Origin: Tardiphaga sp.
GTDB lineage: Bacteria > Pseudomonadota > Alphaproteobacteria > Rhizobiales > Xanthobacteraceae
Reading direction: 5' to 3'
DNA length: 8,227 bases
NCBI GenBank assembly: GCA_028290765.1
Contig: JAQGJF010000182.1
Span: 1 to 8,227 of the forward strand
Under the pieces are notes generated by a model. It saw only the letters and a program-made list of their open reading frames with translations, made no database searches and had not been told where the DNA came from. Shown here piece by piece: positions 1 through 7,400 of this stretch. The position numbers were made by a program, and so were the translations under genes. How positions within the stretch are numbered: position 1 is the stretch's first letter; each line of letters opens with the position of its first letter.

Positions 1-29
1 ATACGTTTTATCAAAAGTATGCGTCGTAA
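1..29 (+). CDS. 3' end of a possible second, convergent FAD oxidase copy (partial)
   Basis: Read from position 3 on the plus strand, codons give TFYQKYAS followed by TAA at 27-29. This is identical in DNA and protein to the C-terminus of the FAD oxidase encoded on the minus strand at 135-1733. The two bases before it (AT) also fit the last two bases of the preceding Asn codon. If real, a paralogous oxidase gene lies left of the window and converges tail-to-tail on the visible one, with only about 105 bp between the stop codons. The alternatives are a short inverted duplication of the gene end without a full second gene, or a fold-back artefact. Only 29 bases are visible, so the call rests on identity to the neighbour and on the matching frame and stop. 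Confidence 0.35.
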
Positions 30-40
30 GATGTTGGCCG

Positions 41-71
41 TGTAGCCCGGAGGAGCGCAGCGATATCCGGG
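41..71 (+). repeat. REP-like palindromic element, copy A
   Basis: This 31-bp element starts TGTAGCCCGGAGGAGCGCAG and ends in TCCGGG. Its ends pair with each other (CCCGGA at 46-51 with TCCGGG at 66-71), so it is a small hairpin. It matches the reverse complement of 93-123 at 30 of 31 positions. Elements of the form GTAGCCCGGATGAGCGCAGC...ATCCGGG are, from general knowledge, abundant intergenic repeats in Bradyrhizobium-type genomes; I cannot count copies here. It lies between the two convergent gene ends, the usual position for REP elements. Confidence 0.8.
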
Positions 72-92
72 GAGGCCTATCGATTTGCCCGT

Positions 93-123
93 CCCGGATA
101 TCGCTGCGCTCATCCGGGCTACA
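93..123 (-). repeat. REP-like palindromic element, copy B
   Basis: This is the second copy of the 31-bp element, in opposite orientation to copy A and separated from it by 21 bp. Its own hairpin arms are CCCGGAT (93-99) and ATCCGGG (112-118), 7 bp each, one pair better than copy A, which carries a G at position 52 where symmetry would require A. It begins about 11 bp past the stop codon of the FAD oxidase on the minus strand. That location fits a 3'-end mRNA-stabilising or transcription-attenuating hairpin, as known for REP sequences in other bacteria; the function here is inference. Confidence 0.8.
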
Positions 124-134
124 AGGCCAACATC

Positions 135-1733
135 TTACGACGCATACTTTTGATAAAACGTATTCGTGAACAGCTCGCCGGGATCATACTTGCGCTTGGC
201 CGTGAAGAATGCGTCGATCTGCGGATAGGCGCGCTGCAGCTGCTCGCGCGAATAGTATAATTGGTACGGCAGGAAGAACCGGCCCTGATGCGCGATGGTC
301 AGGTCGATCAGGTCTTCGGTGGCCTTCTTCATGCGCCGGTTGCCTTCCTCGTCGGTGGTCTGGTTGATGTACAGCACCACCGAAAACGCCGGCTCCGGCG
401 AATAGGTCAGGAAATTGTTCTCCTGATGCACGATGCGCACCGAGGCGTTCAGCACATTGGTCTTGTTGTCGGTCAAGACCTTGCGCAGGCCGTCGACGAA
501 CGAGACGAACTGGCGGCGCGGGATGAAATATTCATGCAGGATGTCGGTATCGTTGGGCAGCGAATTGCGTAAGTAGGCCACCGAATCGTGCATCGGATCA
601 TTGCGGCTGACCAGGCAGGCTTCCGCCGATCCGATCGCCTGCGCGCGCGTCACCGTGCAGCTTTCCATCCGGGGCTCGATATGCTTTTCGGACAGCCATT
701 TCATTTCCTGGAACAGCGGGCCTTGTTTGGACAGATTGATCGTCAGCCGCCGCAATTTGGTACCGCCGACCTCGCCAAGCGGCTGGCGCTGCAAATCCGT
801 GCCGTCGACCCTGGTATAGGTGTAGAGCAGCAGCTCCTGCAGAAACGTGCTCGGCGCGGTCGACAGATGGCCGTACATCAGCCCGACATTCGGGTCTTTT
901 TCGATGTCGTTGGCGAGCAAGCCTGGGAATTCCTTGTAGTCGAGCACCCGCCGGCCGGTCTGGTAGACCAGATTGTCGGCGATGCCGAGTTCGGCCTCGA
1001 CGATGACGCCGAACAACCCGTAGCCGCCGACCACCAGGTCGAACAGCTCCTTGTCCTTGGTCGGCGACACCGTGCGCAGTGCGCCGTCCGCCATCATCAG
1101 TGTCATCGACCTGATCGACTTCGCCATCGCGCCGGCCTGATGATCCATGCCATGGGCGTTGACAGAGATCGAGCCGCCGACGGTGAAGATGTCGGTCGAT
1201 TGCATCGCCTGCACCGCGTAGCGCGGATGCAGCGCGTTCTGGATGTCGTGCCAGGTCGCGCCCGGCTGCACGGTAATGGTCTTTGCGCTCTCATTCAGCA
1301 CGATGCGGTTGAAGCCTCGCATGTCCAGCACGATGCCGCCCTTGCGAAAGGCGTGGCCGCCCATGCTGTGGCGTACGCCGGCGGACGTCACCGGAAGCTT
1401 GTTGTCGCGCGCGAACGCCAGCGCCTTGGCGATGTCATCGACACTGTGAACCTCGACGATGCCGTAGATCTCGGTCTTGTTGAGGCAAGAGGCATCGTTG
1501 ATGCTGCCGCCGAGCTGCGACCACTTCACGCCCTGGAGCGGCGCGATCGCCTTGATCCGGTCGATATCGATCTTGCTTTGCTCGCCGCCGCCGGCCGCGG
1601 GCTGGCACTCCTTGTCGCCGACAGGATCGGCGGCCAGCGCCTGAACTTTGCGAAAACTGTAGACGCCGAACACGGCGATCAGCAGGGCGATGGCGGAAAC
1701 GCCCGCTTTGAAGCCTCTGGAGTGTTTTGACAT
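135..1733 (-). CDS. Membrane-anchored or exported FAD-dependent oxidase (aldonolactone oxidase-like)
   Basis: A 532-aa flavoprotein of the PCMH/VAO superfamily, related to L-gulonolactone, D-arabinono-lactone and alditol oxidases, which oxidise a sugar-type substrate using FAD. Residues 1-10 are basic, 11-26 form one hydrophobic helix, and A-L-A at 32-34 is a possible signal-peptidase site, so the protein is either membrane-anchored or exported by Sec; no twin-arginine motif is seen. The FAD-binding domain spans about 87-250 with TSAGVRHSMGG (116-126), QPGATWHDIQNAL (156-168), TVGGSISVNAHG (184-195) and GGYGLFGVIVEAEL (236-249). His122 sits where alditol and gulonolactone oxidases attach FAD covalently. 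The C-terminus (KYDPGELFTNTFYQKY) is the usual end of the lactone oxidase domain. An in-frame TAA at 1743-1745 makes ATG 1731-1733 the most upstream possible ATG; the ribosome site is weak (GGA four bases upstream). It is probably transcribed separately from the kinase, 159 bp upstream. The substrate cannot be deduced from sequence. The last nine codons lie in a long inverted repeat. Confidence 0.9.
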   Translation of the reverse strand: MSKHSRGFKAGVSAIALLIAVFGVYSFRKVQALAADPVGDKECQPAAGGGEQSKIDIDRIKAIAPLQGVKWSQLGGSINDASCLNKTEIYGIVEVHSVDDIAKALAFARDNKLPVTSAGVRHSMGGHAFRKGGIVLDMRGFNRIVLNESAKTITVQPGATWHDIQNALHPRYAVQAMQSTDIFTVGGSISVNAHGMDHQAGAMAKSIRSMTLMMADGALRTVSPTKDKELFDLVVGGYGLFGVIVEAELGIADNLVYQTGRRVLDYKEFPGLLANDIEKDPNVGLMYGHLSTAPSTFLQELLLYTYTRVDGTDLQRQPLGEVGGTKLRRLTINLSKQGPLFQEMKWLSEKHIEPRMESCTVTRAQAIGSAEACLVSRNDPMHDSVAYLRNSLPNDTDILHEYFIPRRQFVSFVDGLRKVLTDNKTNVLNASVRIVHQENNFLTYSPEPAFSVVLYINQTTDEEGNRRMKKATEDLIDLTIAHQGRFFLPYQLYYSREQLQRAYPQIDAFFTAKRKYDPGELFTNTFYQKYAS

Positions 1734-1796
1734 GAAATCCGATTATTTTGACCGGTGAATCTTTTAGTCAAAGTGGCAGGGTTTTGGTTCGATGGC

Positions 1797-1826
1797 TTTA
1801 TACAGAATGCGCGGTCCGAATCGGAA
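1797..1826 (-). promoter_or_regulatory. Candidate sigma-70-type promoter for the FAD oxidase
   Basis: On the minus strand TTCCGA (1821-1826) and TATAAA (1797-1802) are separated by 18 bp, giving a predicted transcript start near 1790 and a leader of about 57 bases before the ATG. The -10 is reasonable and the -35 weak (three of six matches to TTGACA), which suggests a promoter that needs an activator. The -35 overlaps the shared GTTAGGAAAC-N11-TCCGA motif. This is a pattern match by eye only. Confidence 0.35.
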
Positions 1827-1846
1827 GCTAATGCAGGTTTCCTAAC
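1821..1846 (-). promoter_or_regulatory. Shared upstream motif GTTAGGAAAC-N11-TCCGA, copy 1
   Basis: The minus strand reads GTTAGGAAAC (1846-1837), eleven bases, then TCCGA (1825-1821). TCCGA is itself the left half of an 11-bp palindrome TCCGATTCGGA ending at 1815. The same composite motif with identical spacing occurs upstream of the sensor kinase at 4384-4409. It overlaps and extends upstream from the candidate -35 of the oxidase promoter, the usual place for an activator or an alternative sigma-factor site. No known consensus fits: it has the GGAA flavour of ECF sigma -35 elements, but no convincing -10 at the right distance in both copies. Confidence 0.35.
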
Positions 1847-1892
1847 AAGAATGAAATCGGCGCAGCCGGTTACGGCGAAAACCAGCCCGCAC

Positions 1893-4202
1893 TCAGGCTT
1901 CGGTGGTTTCGGGTTTCGCGGCGATATCGCGCGATGACCCGGTCGAAGCGGTTGAGCCCAAGGCCGCCCGGATCATCCGGGCAAGGTCTGCCTTGCGATA
2001 CGGCTTCTCCAGCAGCAGCACCCCGGAATCAAGACGGCCGTGATGAACGATCGCGTTATCGGTATAGCCCGAGGTGTAGAGCACTTTCAGATCGCTTCGA
2101 AGCTTCCGCGCTTCCTCGACGAGCTGGCGGCCGTTCATCGAGCCCGGCATGATGACGTCGGTAAACAGCAGGTCGATGGCAGCGGCGCCTCGGATAATGT
2201 CCAACGCCTGTTCTGCGTTGGCGGCCGACAACGGCGCATAACCAAGGCTCCTGACCTGTGTATTCACATAATCCCGCACCAGCGGATCGTCTTCGACGAT
2301 CAAAATGATTTCGTTGCCGCCCTTGGTGTTCTCGATCGCCAGCGGTGCCTCGGGTGAGGTCGAAATATCCAGGCTCTTCGGAAGATAGAGTTTTACGGTC
2401 GTGCCGTAGCCCTCCTCGCTATAGATGTTCACGTGGCCTTGCGACTGCTTGACGAAGCCGTACACCATACTGAGGCCGAGGCCGGTGCCCTTGCCTACTT
2501 CCTTGGTCGTGAAGAACGGCTCGAACACCTTGCCCACCAGCTCGCCGGGAATGCCGCAGCCGGTATCGCTGATCGCCACCATGACGTAGGCACCCGGCTT
2601 TACTTCGAAGTTCTGGCTGGCATAGCTCTGGTCGAGATGGCAGTTGTGCGCCTCGATGATGAGCTTGCCGCCCTTTGGCATTGCATCGCGCGCATTCAAT
2701 GCCAGGTTCAGGATGGCCGTGGTCAGTTGGCCGGGGTCCACCAGCGCAGGCCAGGGATCCTCCGCGAGCAGGGTCTGGATTTCGATCTGCTCGCCCAGGG
2801 TCGGGCGAAGCAATTTTACCGTCGAGACGATCAAGGCATTGACGTCGACTTCGCGCGGCCGCAATGGCTGCTTGCGTGCGAATGCGAGCAGGCGCTTGGT
2901 AAGGTCCGCCCCCCGTTCCGCCGCATCGTCGATCATTTTCGTGATCGCCGTGAGATCGGGCCGATCGGTAACGGCCTCCGCCAGGATCTCGATGGTGCCG
3001 GTAATGACCGTCAGGATATTATTGAAATCGTGGGCCATGCCGCCGGTCAGATGGCCGATCGCTTCCATTTTCTGGGACTGCCGCAATTGGGTTTCGGCTG
3101 CGATCTTGTCGGTCAGGTCGCGAACGAAACAGTTGAAAATACAGCCCTGTTGCTTTTCAAACGTCGAGACGCTGAGCTCTATCTTGATTTCCTTGCCGTC
3201 CCGCCGATAGGCATCCACCTCGAAGCGGCCACGGCCATCCGGGCGCTGCCGCACGCTCAGGCAATTCATTTCGGGATCGTGTTTGCCGTGGAAAAGCAGG
3301 CTTTCGTACCCTTGCCCAACGGCCTCGCGTTGCGACCAGCCGAAGATCCGCTCCGCCTCGCTGCTCCAACCCGTGATGACGCCGCTTTCGTTGATCTGCA
3401 GGAACGCATCGAGCGAGGTTTCCGCGATGCCGCGTGCCAGGCGCTCGCTTTCGACCAGCGCCCGCTGGGCTTCATCGCTTTCGGTCATGTCGCGGCCGAT
3501 CAGGAAGAAGCGCCGCGCCTGTTCCGACCAGACGCCGGTCCAGGCCAGCATCACCGTGCGGCCGCTTCTATGGACGAACCCCGCCTGAAAATGCCGTCTG
3601 GCGCTTCCCTGCATCGACAACTGCAGTTCCTTGTGCAGGGTCTCGCGATCGGAATCGCAGACAAAGTCTTCGCCCTGCCGTCCCATCATTTCTTCCGGCC
3701 GGTAGCCTAGTATCGCGATACAGCTATGGCTGATCCGGCTGATGATCCTCTCACCATCCGTGACGACGATCAGATCCGCCGAGGTCTCATACAGCCGGTG
3801 ATGTTCTTCGATTTCCTGGGTCAGCGCTTCCGTTTTCCGGCGCACTTCCTCTTCCGCCCCGGCGCGCTCTTTCAGCGCGACGGGCAACCATCTCAGTAAC
3901 AGCAGCCCCAGCACGACGCAGGCCGCGGCGACGTTGACGAGCTTGGGAATGATCAGAAGATGAGGTTGCCCGAGAACGCCGACAATGGCGCCGGGAAACA
4001 GGCCATATTGGGCGCCGAAATAGAGCCCGAAATACAAGTTCTCGACAATGTTGCGGACCGTATCGATGCCGACGACGGTGAGCAGCAGTCGCGTGGCACC
4101 GAAGGTGAGCGGATTACGCAGATAGGCGAGGCATACCGTCCATAGAATGGCCAACCAGAGCGCGACGATAAGCCAATAAATCAGTGCGGCGATAAGGCTC
4201 AC
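1893..4202 (-). CDS. Membrane-bound hybrid sensor histidine kinase with two PAS domains and a C-terminal receiver
   Basis: A 769-aa hybrid two-component kinase. Residues 1-107 are strongly hydrophobic, with membrane helices near 5-27, 55-78 and 82-106 and possibly one near 35-48, and no sizeable extracytoplasmic domain, so the input is likely from the membrane or cytoplasm. A helical linker (108-137) leads to PAS 1 (about 138-245) and PAS 2 (about 258-368). The phosphoacceptor is His391 in [15 protein letters not shown]. The ATPase domain shows the N box [10 protein letters not shown] (499-508), DTGCGIP (546-552), EPFFTTK (561-567) and GKGTGLGLS (570-578). The receiver (about 632-748) has acidic E637/D638/D639, phospho-Asp682 in FTDVIMPG, T710 and Lys733 in LEKPY, so both halves look active. 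There is no DNA-binding or Hpt domain; a phosphotransfer partner must be elsewhere. The start is GTG: an in-frame TGA lies five codons upstream, GAGGGAG sits 7 bp before the GTG, and the first internal Met (172) would remove the membrane region and part of PAS 1. The signal is unknown; neither PAS domain shows a cofactor motif I recognise. Confidence 0.95.
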   Translation of the reverse strand: MSLIAALIYWLIVALWLAILWTVCLAYLRNPLTFGATRLLLTVVGIDTVRNIVENLYFGLYFGAQYGLFPGAIVGVLGQPHLLIIPKLVNVAAACVVLGLLLLRWLPVALKERAGAEEEVRRKTEALTQEIEEHHRLYETSADLIVVTDGERIISRISHSCIAILGYRPEEMMGRQGEDFVCDSDRETLHKELQLSMQGSARRHFQAGFVHRSGRTVMLAWTGVWSEQARRFFLIGRDMTESDEAQRALVESERLARGIAETSLDAFLQINESGVITGWSSEAERIFGWSQREAVGQGYESLLFHGKHDPEMNCLSVRQRPDGRGRFEVDAYRRDGKEIKIELSVSTFEKQQGCIFNCFVRDLTDKIAAETQLRQSQKMEAIGHLTGGMAHDFNNILTVITGTIEILAEAVTDRPDLTAITKMIDDAAERGADLTKRLLAFARKQPLRPREVDVNALIVSTVKLLRPTLGEQIEIQTLLAEDPWPALVDPGQLTTAILNLALNARDAMPKGGKLIIEAHNCHLDQSYASQNFEVKPGAYVMVAISDTGCGIPGELVGKVFEPFFTTKEVGKGTGLGLSMVYGFVKQSQGHVNIYSEEGYGTTVKLYLPKSLDISTSPEAPLAIENTKGGNEIILIVEDDPLVRDYVNTQVRSLGYAPLSAANAEQALDIIRGAAAIDLLFTDVIMPGSMNGRQLVEEARKLRSDLKVLYTSGYTDNAIVHHGRLDSGVLLLEKPYRKADLARMIRAALGSTASTGSSRDIAAKPETTEA

Positions 4203-4209
4203 GCTCCGT

Positions 4210-4216
4210 CTCCCTC
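4210..4216 (-). promoter_or_regulatory. Ribosome binding site that supports the GTG start of the sensor kinase
   Basis: The minus strand reads GAGGGAG, then seven bases, then GTG (4202-4200). This is a good Shine-Dalgarno match at near-ideal spacing. Together with the in-frame TGA at 4217-4215, which overlaps it, it fixes the non-ATG start. Confidence 0.75.
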
Positions 4217-4383
4217 AGGCGCACTGGCGTCGGCCCGGCATGACCGAACTAATTTTTCAACCAATACAATCGGTGCAGCGAAAATTCCCGCTCAATGATC
4301 GCGGAGCGGTAACCTGTGACCGCGACAAACTAGATTAGAAGCCTTCTAGTAGAGCCGTGCGGCGTTCGTGAAAGCCGATATCT

Positions 4384-4409
4384 TCGGATTCAGAACTAAG
4401 TTTCCTAAC
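4384..4409 (-). promoter_or_regulatory. Shared upstream motif GTTAGGAAAC-N11-TCCGA, copy 2
   Basis: The minus strand reads GTTAGGAAAC (4409-4400), eleven bases, then TCCGA (4388-4384), with the same orientation and spacing as the copy upstream of the FAD oxidase. The TCCGA is followed by AGATATCGG, so a loose inverted repeat CCGA-N5-TCGG is present, whereas the other copy has TCCGA-T-TCGGA. It lies about 180 bp upstream of the kinase GTG. A role as binding site for a common regulator is inference. Confidence 0.35.
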
Positions 4410-4459
4410 GACTTTCCTGGATATTGGCAAGGAAACGGCCAACGAACCAAGTAAGGAAA
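4401..4459. repeat. Cluster of TTTCCT/AGGAAA hexamers
   Basis: TTTCCT occurs at 4401-4406 and 4413-4418, and its complement AGGAAA at 4430-4435 and 4454-4459. The first pair starts 12 bp apart and the second pair 24 bp apart. The middle two form a 6-bp stem with an 11-base loop. The cluster lies between the pump stop codon and the presumed kinase promoter and includes part of shared motif copy 2. It could be a multi-site operator; the function is unproven. Confidence 0.4.
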
Positions 4460-4482
4460 GCTCCGCCGGTGACTTGACGCCC

Positions 4483-7400
4483 TCAGCGCGCCCGCCGCGA
4501 GAAGAACGAGATCAGCACCGGCAGCGTCACCAGGATGACCAGCGGCGCCAGCATCATGCCGGTGACGACCACGACCGCCAGCGGCTTTTGCACCTGCGAT
4601 CCGATGCCGGCCGACATCGCCGCCGGCAACAGGCCGACGCCCGCGACGACGCAGGTCATCAGCACCGGGCGCAGTTGCAGTTCGCCGGTGCGGATCACCG
4701 CCGTGAGCCGGTCGAGGCCTTCATCGATCAACTGATTGTACTGCGACAGGATGATGATGCCGTCCATCACCGCAATGCCGAACAGCGCGATGAAGCCGAT
4801 CGCGGCGGAAACGCTGAACGGGATGCCTGATATCAAGAGGCCGAGCACCCCGCCGAAGATCGCCATCGGGATCACGCTCATGGCCAGCAGCGTATCGACC
4901 ATCGAGCCGAAATTGAACCACAGCAGCACCGCGATCAGTGCCAGGCTGATCGGCACCACGATCGACAGCCGCTTGATGGCGTCCTGCAAATTGCCGAACT
5001 CGCCGACCCACTCGACCCGGGAGCCCGGCGGCAGCTGCACTTGCGCAGCCACCTTGTCCTGGGCTTCCTGGATCGCGCTGCCGAGGTCGCGCTCGCGCAC
5101 CGAGAATTTGATCGGCAGATAACGCTCCTGGCCTTCGCGGTAGATATAGGCCGCGCCCGACACCAGCTGGATCGAGGCCACCTCGCTGAGCGGAATCTGC
5201 GTAATGGTGCCGTTCGGCCCCGGCGCACCGATGCGCAAATTGTGGATCGCTTCGGCGCTGCGCCGGTATTCCGGCGCCAGCCGGACGATGATGGGGAAAT
5301 GGCGGTCGCTGCCAGGCTCGTAGATGTCGCCGGCGCTGTCGCCGCCGATCGCGACCTTGATGGTGGCATTGATGTCGCCGGGCGTCAGCCCGTAGCGCGC
5401 GGCGCGGGCGCGATCGATATCGATCTGGATGGTCGGCTGACCGAGCGAAATGAACACCGCGAGATCGGTCACCCCCTGGACGGTGGCGAGCACCGATTTG
5501 ATCTTGTTGGCGGTGTCGGTGAGCGCCTGCAGGTCGTTGCCGTACAGCTTGATCGAGTTCTCGCCCTTCACGCCGGACACGGCTTCGGAAACGTTGTCCT
5601 GCAGATATTGCGAGAAATTGAATTCGACGCCGGGAAACCTGTCCTGCAATTGCTTGAGCAGCCGCGCCGTCAAATCATCCTTGTCGCGGGGCTCAGGCCA
5701 CTCGCCAACGGGCTTCAGCGGCGCGAAGAATTCCGCGTTGAACAGGCCGGCGGCGTCGGTGCCGTCATCCGGCCGGCCGTGCTGCGACACCACCGATTCG
5801 ACTTCGGGGAAACTGCGGATCAGCTTGCGCATCTCGTTGACGTAGCTGTTGCCTTCCGCAAGCGAGATGGTCGGCGGCAGCGTCGCCCGAATCCACAAAT
5901 TGCCTTCCTCGAGCTTGGGCAGGAATTCGAGCCCGAGCAGCCGGCCGAAGATGACGGTCAGCACGACCAGCATCGCGGCGCCTCCCATCACGATCTTTCG
6001 ATTGCCGACCGACCAGCGCAGCACCGGCATGTACAGCCGGTGCAGCCAGCGGACGATGAACGTCTCGGTTTCGTGCATGTGCGACGGCAGGATCAGCGCG
6101 CTCAGCGCCGGCGTCACGGTGAAGGTGGCGAGCAATCCTCCCGCCAGCGCATAGGCATAGGTTCGCGCCATCGGCCCGAAAATATTGCCCTCGACGCCGC
6201 TCAGGGTGAACAGCGGCAGGAACGCGGCGATGATGATGGCGGCGGCAAAGAAGATCGAACGCGACACGTCGGCGGCGGCCGAGAGGATGGCATGGCTCTT
6301 CATGCCCATGACGGTTTCGGGCGAGATGTGGCTGCGCTCGGCCTCGGACAGTGCCGTGGTCTGCGACAGCCTGCGGAAGATCGCCTCCACCATGATCACG
6401 GTGGCATCGACGATCAGGCCAAAGTCGATGGCGCCGACCGAGAGCAGATTGGCGGATTCCCCGCGCAGCACCAGAATGATGACCGCGAAAAACAGCGCAA
6501 AGGGGATCGTCGCGCCGACGATCAGCGCGCTGCGCAGGTCGCCGAGGAACATCCATTGCAATAGAACGATCAGCAAAATGCCGACCACCATGTTGTGCAG
6601 CACCGTGTGGGTGGTGATGTCGATCAGGTCCTTGCGGTCGTAGATGCGCTCGATCTGCACCCCCGGCGGCAGGAAGCTGGAGCGATTGATCGACGCCACC
6701 AATTCCTCGACCCGCGTGATGGTCGGCGAACTCTGCTCGCCGCGGCGCATCAGCACGATGCCCTGGACGATGTCGTCGGCCTGGTCGAGACCGGCGATGC
6801 CGAGCCGCGGCTTCTCGCCGACGGTGACGGTGGCGATATCCTTGACCAGCACCGGGTTGCCGCCGCTTTGCGACACCATGGTGTTGGCGAGATCGTCGAT
6901 CGAGCGGATCAGCCCGACGCCGCGCACCACGGCGGATTGCGCGCCGATGTTGACGGTGTTGCCGCCGACATTGATGTTGGAGTTGCTGACCGCCTGCAAC
7001 AGCTGCGGCAGCGTCAACCCATAGGCGATCAGCTTGTTGAAATCGACCTGCATCTCATAGGTCTTGGTCTTGCCGCCCCAGCCGGTGACGTCGATCACGC
7101 CCGGCACCGCGCGAAACCGGCGCTGCAGCACCCAGTCCTGCAGCGTCTTCAGGTCGAGCACGCTGTAATTCGGCGGTCCGACCAGCCGGTAGCGGTAGAT
7201 TTCACCGATCGCGCTGAGCGGCGAAATGCCGGGCTGCGCGTTGCCGGGCAACGGCGCCATCTGCGACAGCCGGTTCAGCACCTGCTGCAGCGCCTCGTCA
7301 TAGGTGTAGTCGAACGAAAACTGCAGTTTGATGTCGGACAGGCCGTACAGCGAAATGGTGCGGATGGTGCGCAGGTTCTTGATCCCGGCGACCTGGGTCT

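Larger units (their letters stand above)
1..163. repeat. Long near-perfect inverted repeat (71-bp arms, 21-bp loop)
   Basis: Positions 1-71 are the reverse complement of 93-163 with only two unpaired positions (40 against 124, and 52 against 112); 72-92 form the loop. The outer 39 bp (1-39 with 125-163) pair perfectly. The right arm includes the 3' end of the minus-strand FAD oxidase gene: the last nine codons, the stop and a few bases beyond. The left arm repeats the same coding sequence on the plus strand. The inner 31 bp of each arm is a REP-like palindromic element. The left arm is cut by the window edge, so the true repeat may be longer. The two mismatches argue mildly against a pure sequencing fold-back, but an assembly artefact at a contig end cannot be excluded. 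The structure could also act as a transcription barrier between convergent genes, although there is no T-run as in a classical intrinsic terminator. Confidence 0.95.
1734..1892. other. Intergenic region between the sensor kinase and the FAD oxidase
   Basis: A 159-bp spacer with lower GC than its flanks and no credible ORF or RNA gene. It holds the candidate oxidase promoter and one copy of the shared motif. No clear intrinsic terminator is seen after the kinase stop codon; the best hairpin there (GCCG-GTTA-CGGC, about 1866-1877) has only a 4-bp stem and no T-run. The spacing suggests that the kinase and the oxidase are separate transcription units, but readthrough cannot be excluded. Confidence 0.6.
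4203..4482. other. Intergenic region between the RND pump and the sensor kinase
   Basis: A 280-bp spacer, AT-richer than the genes, with no credible ORF, tRNA or riboswitch. It should contain the kinase promoter on the minus strand, but no convincing sigma-70 pair was found. Visible structures are the shared motif (4384-4409), a cluster of four TTTCCT/AGGAAA hexamers (4401-4459), a perfect 13-bp palindrome TAGAAGCCTTCTA (4336-4348) and an imperfect one GGTAACCTGTGACC (4308-4321). No T-tailed hairpin follows the pump stop codon, so termination of the pump operon is unclear. Confidence 0.6.

Noticed and set aside
1821..1846. Reading the shared motif as an EcfG or RpoE-type ECF promoter
   Set aside because: GGAAAC resembles an ECF -35, but neither copy has CGTT or a similar -10 at 16-17 bp, and the TCCGA block is too close for an E. 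coli sigma-E type -10.
1966..1982. Perfect 17-bp palindrome GCCCGGATCATCCGGGC
   Set aside because: It resembles the REP hairpin ends, but it lies inside the receiver domain coding sequence (residues ARMIRA), and those codons explain it. An 8-bp-arm palindrome is not very surprising in 8 kb of GC-rich DNA.
2433..3710. 425-aa open frame on the plus strand opposite the sensor kinase
   Set aside because: It lies fully antisense to a gene with intact family motifs, and its composition (rich in Arg, His, Gln and Asp) is the usual mirror of high-GC coding DNA. No recognisable domain.
4336..4348. 13-bp palindrome TAGAAGCCTTCTA as a terminator or operator
   Set aside because: The arms are six bp with a single-base centre, so no stable RNA hairpin loop can form, and no T-run follows. 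It could be a protein site but has no second copy.
4441..4490. Intrinsic terminator after the RND pump
   Set aside because: The sequence after the stop codon on the minus strand is GC-rich, but no stem of useful length followed by a T-run was found.
5041..6564. 507-aa open frame on the plus strand opposite the RND pump
   Set aside because: It is a shadow frame of the pump gene with His/Arg/Gln/Asp-rich low-information sequence and no start signal or domain. The same applies to the frames at 588-1730 and 6595-7638.
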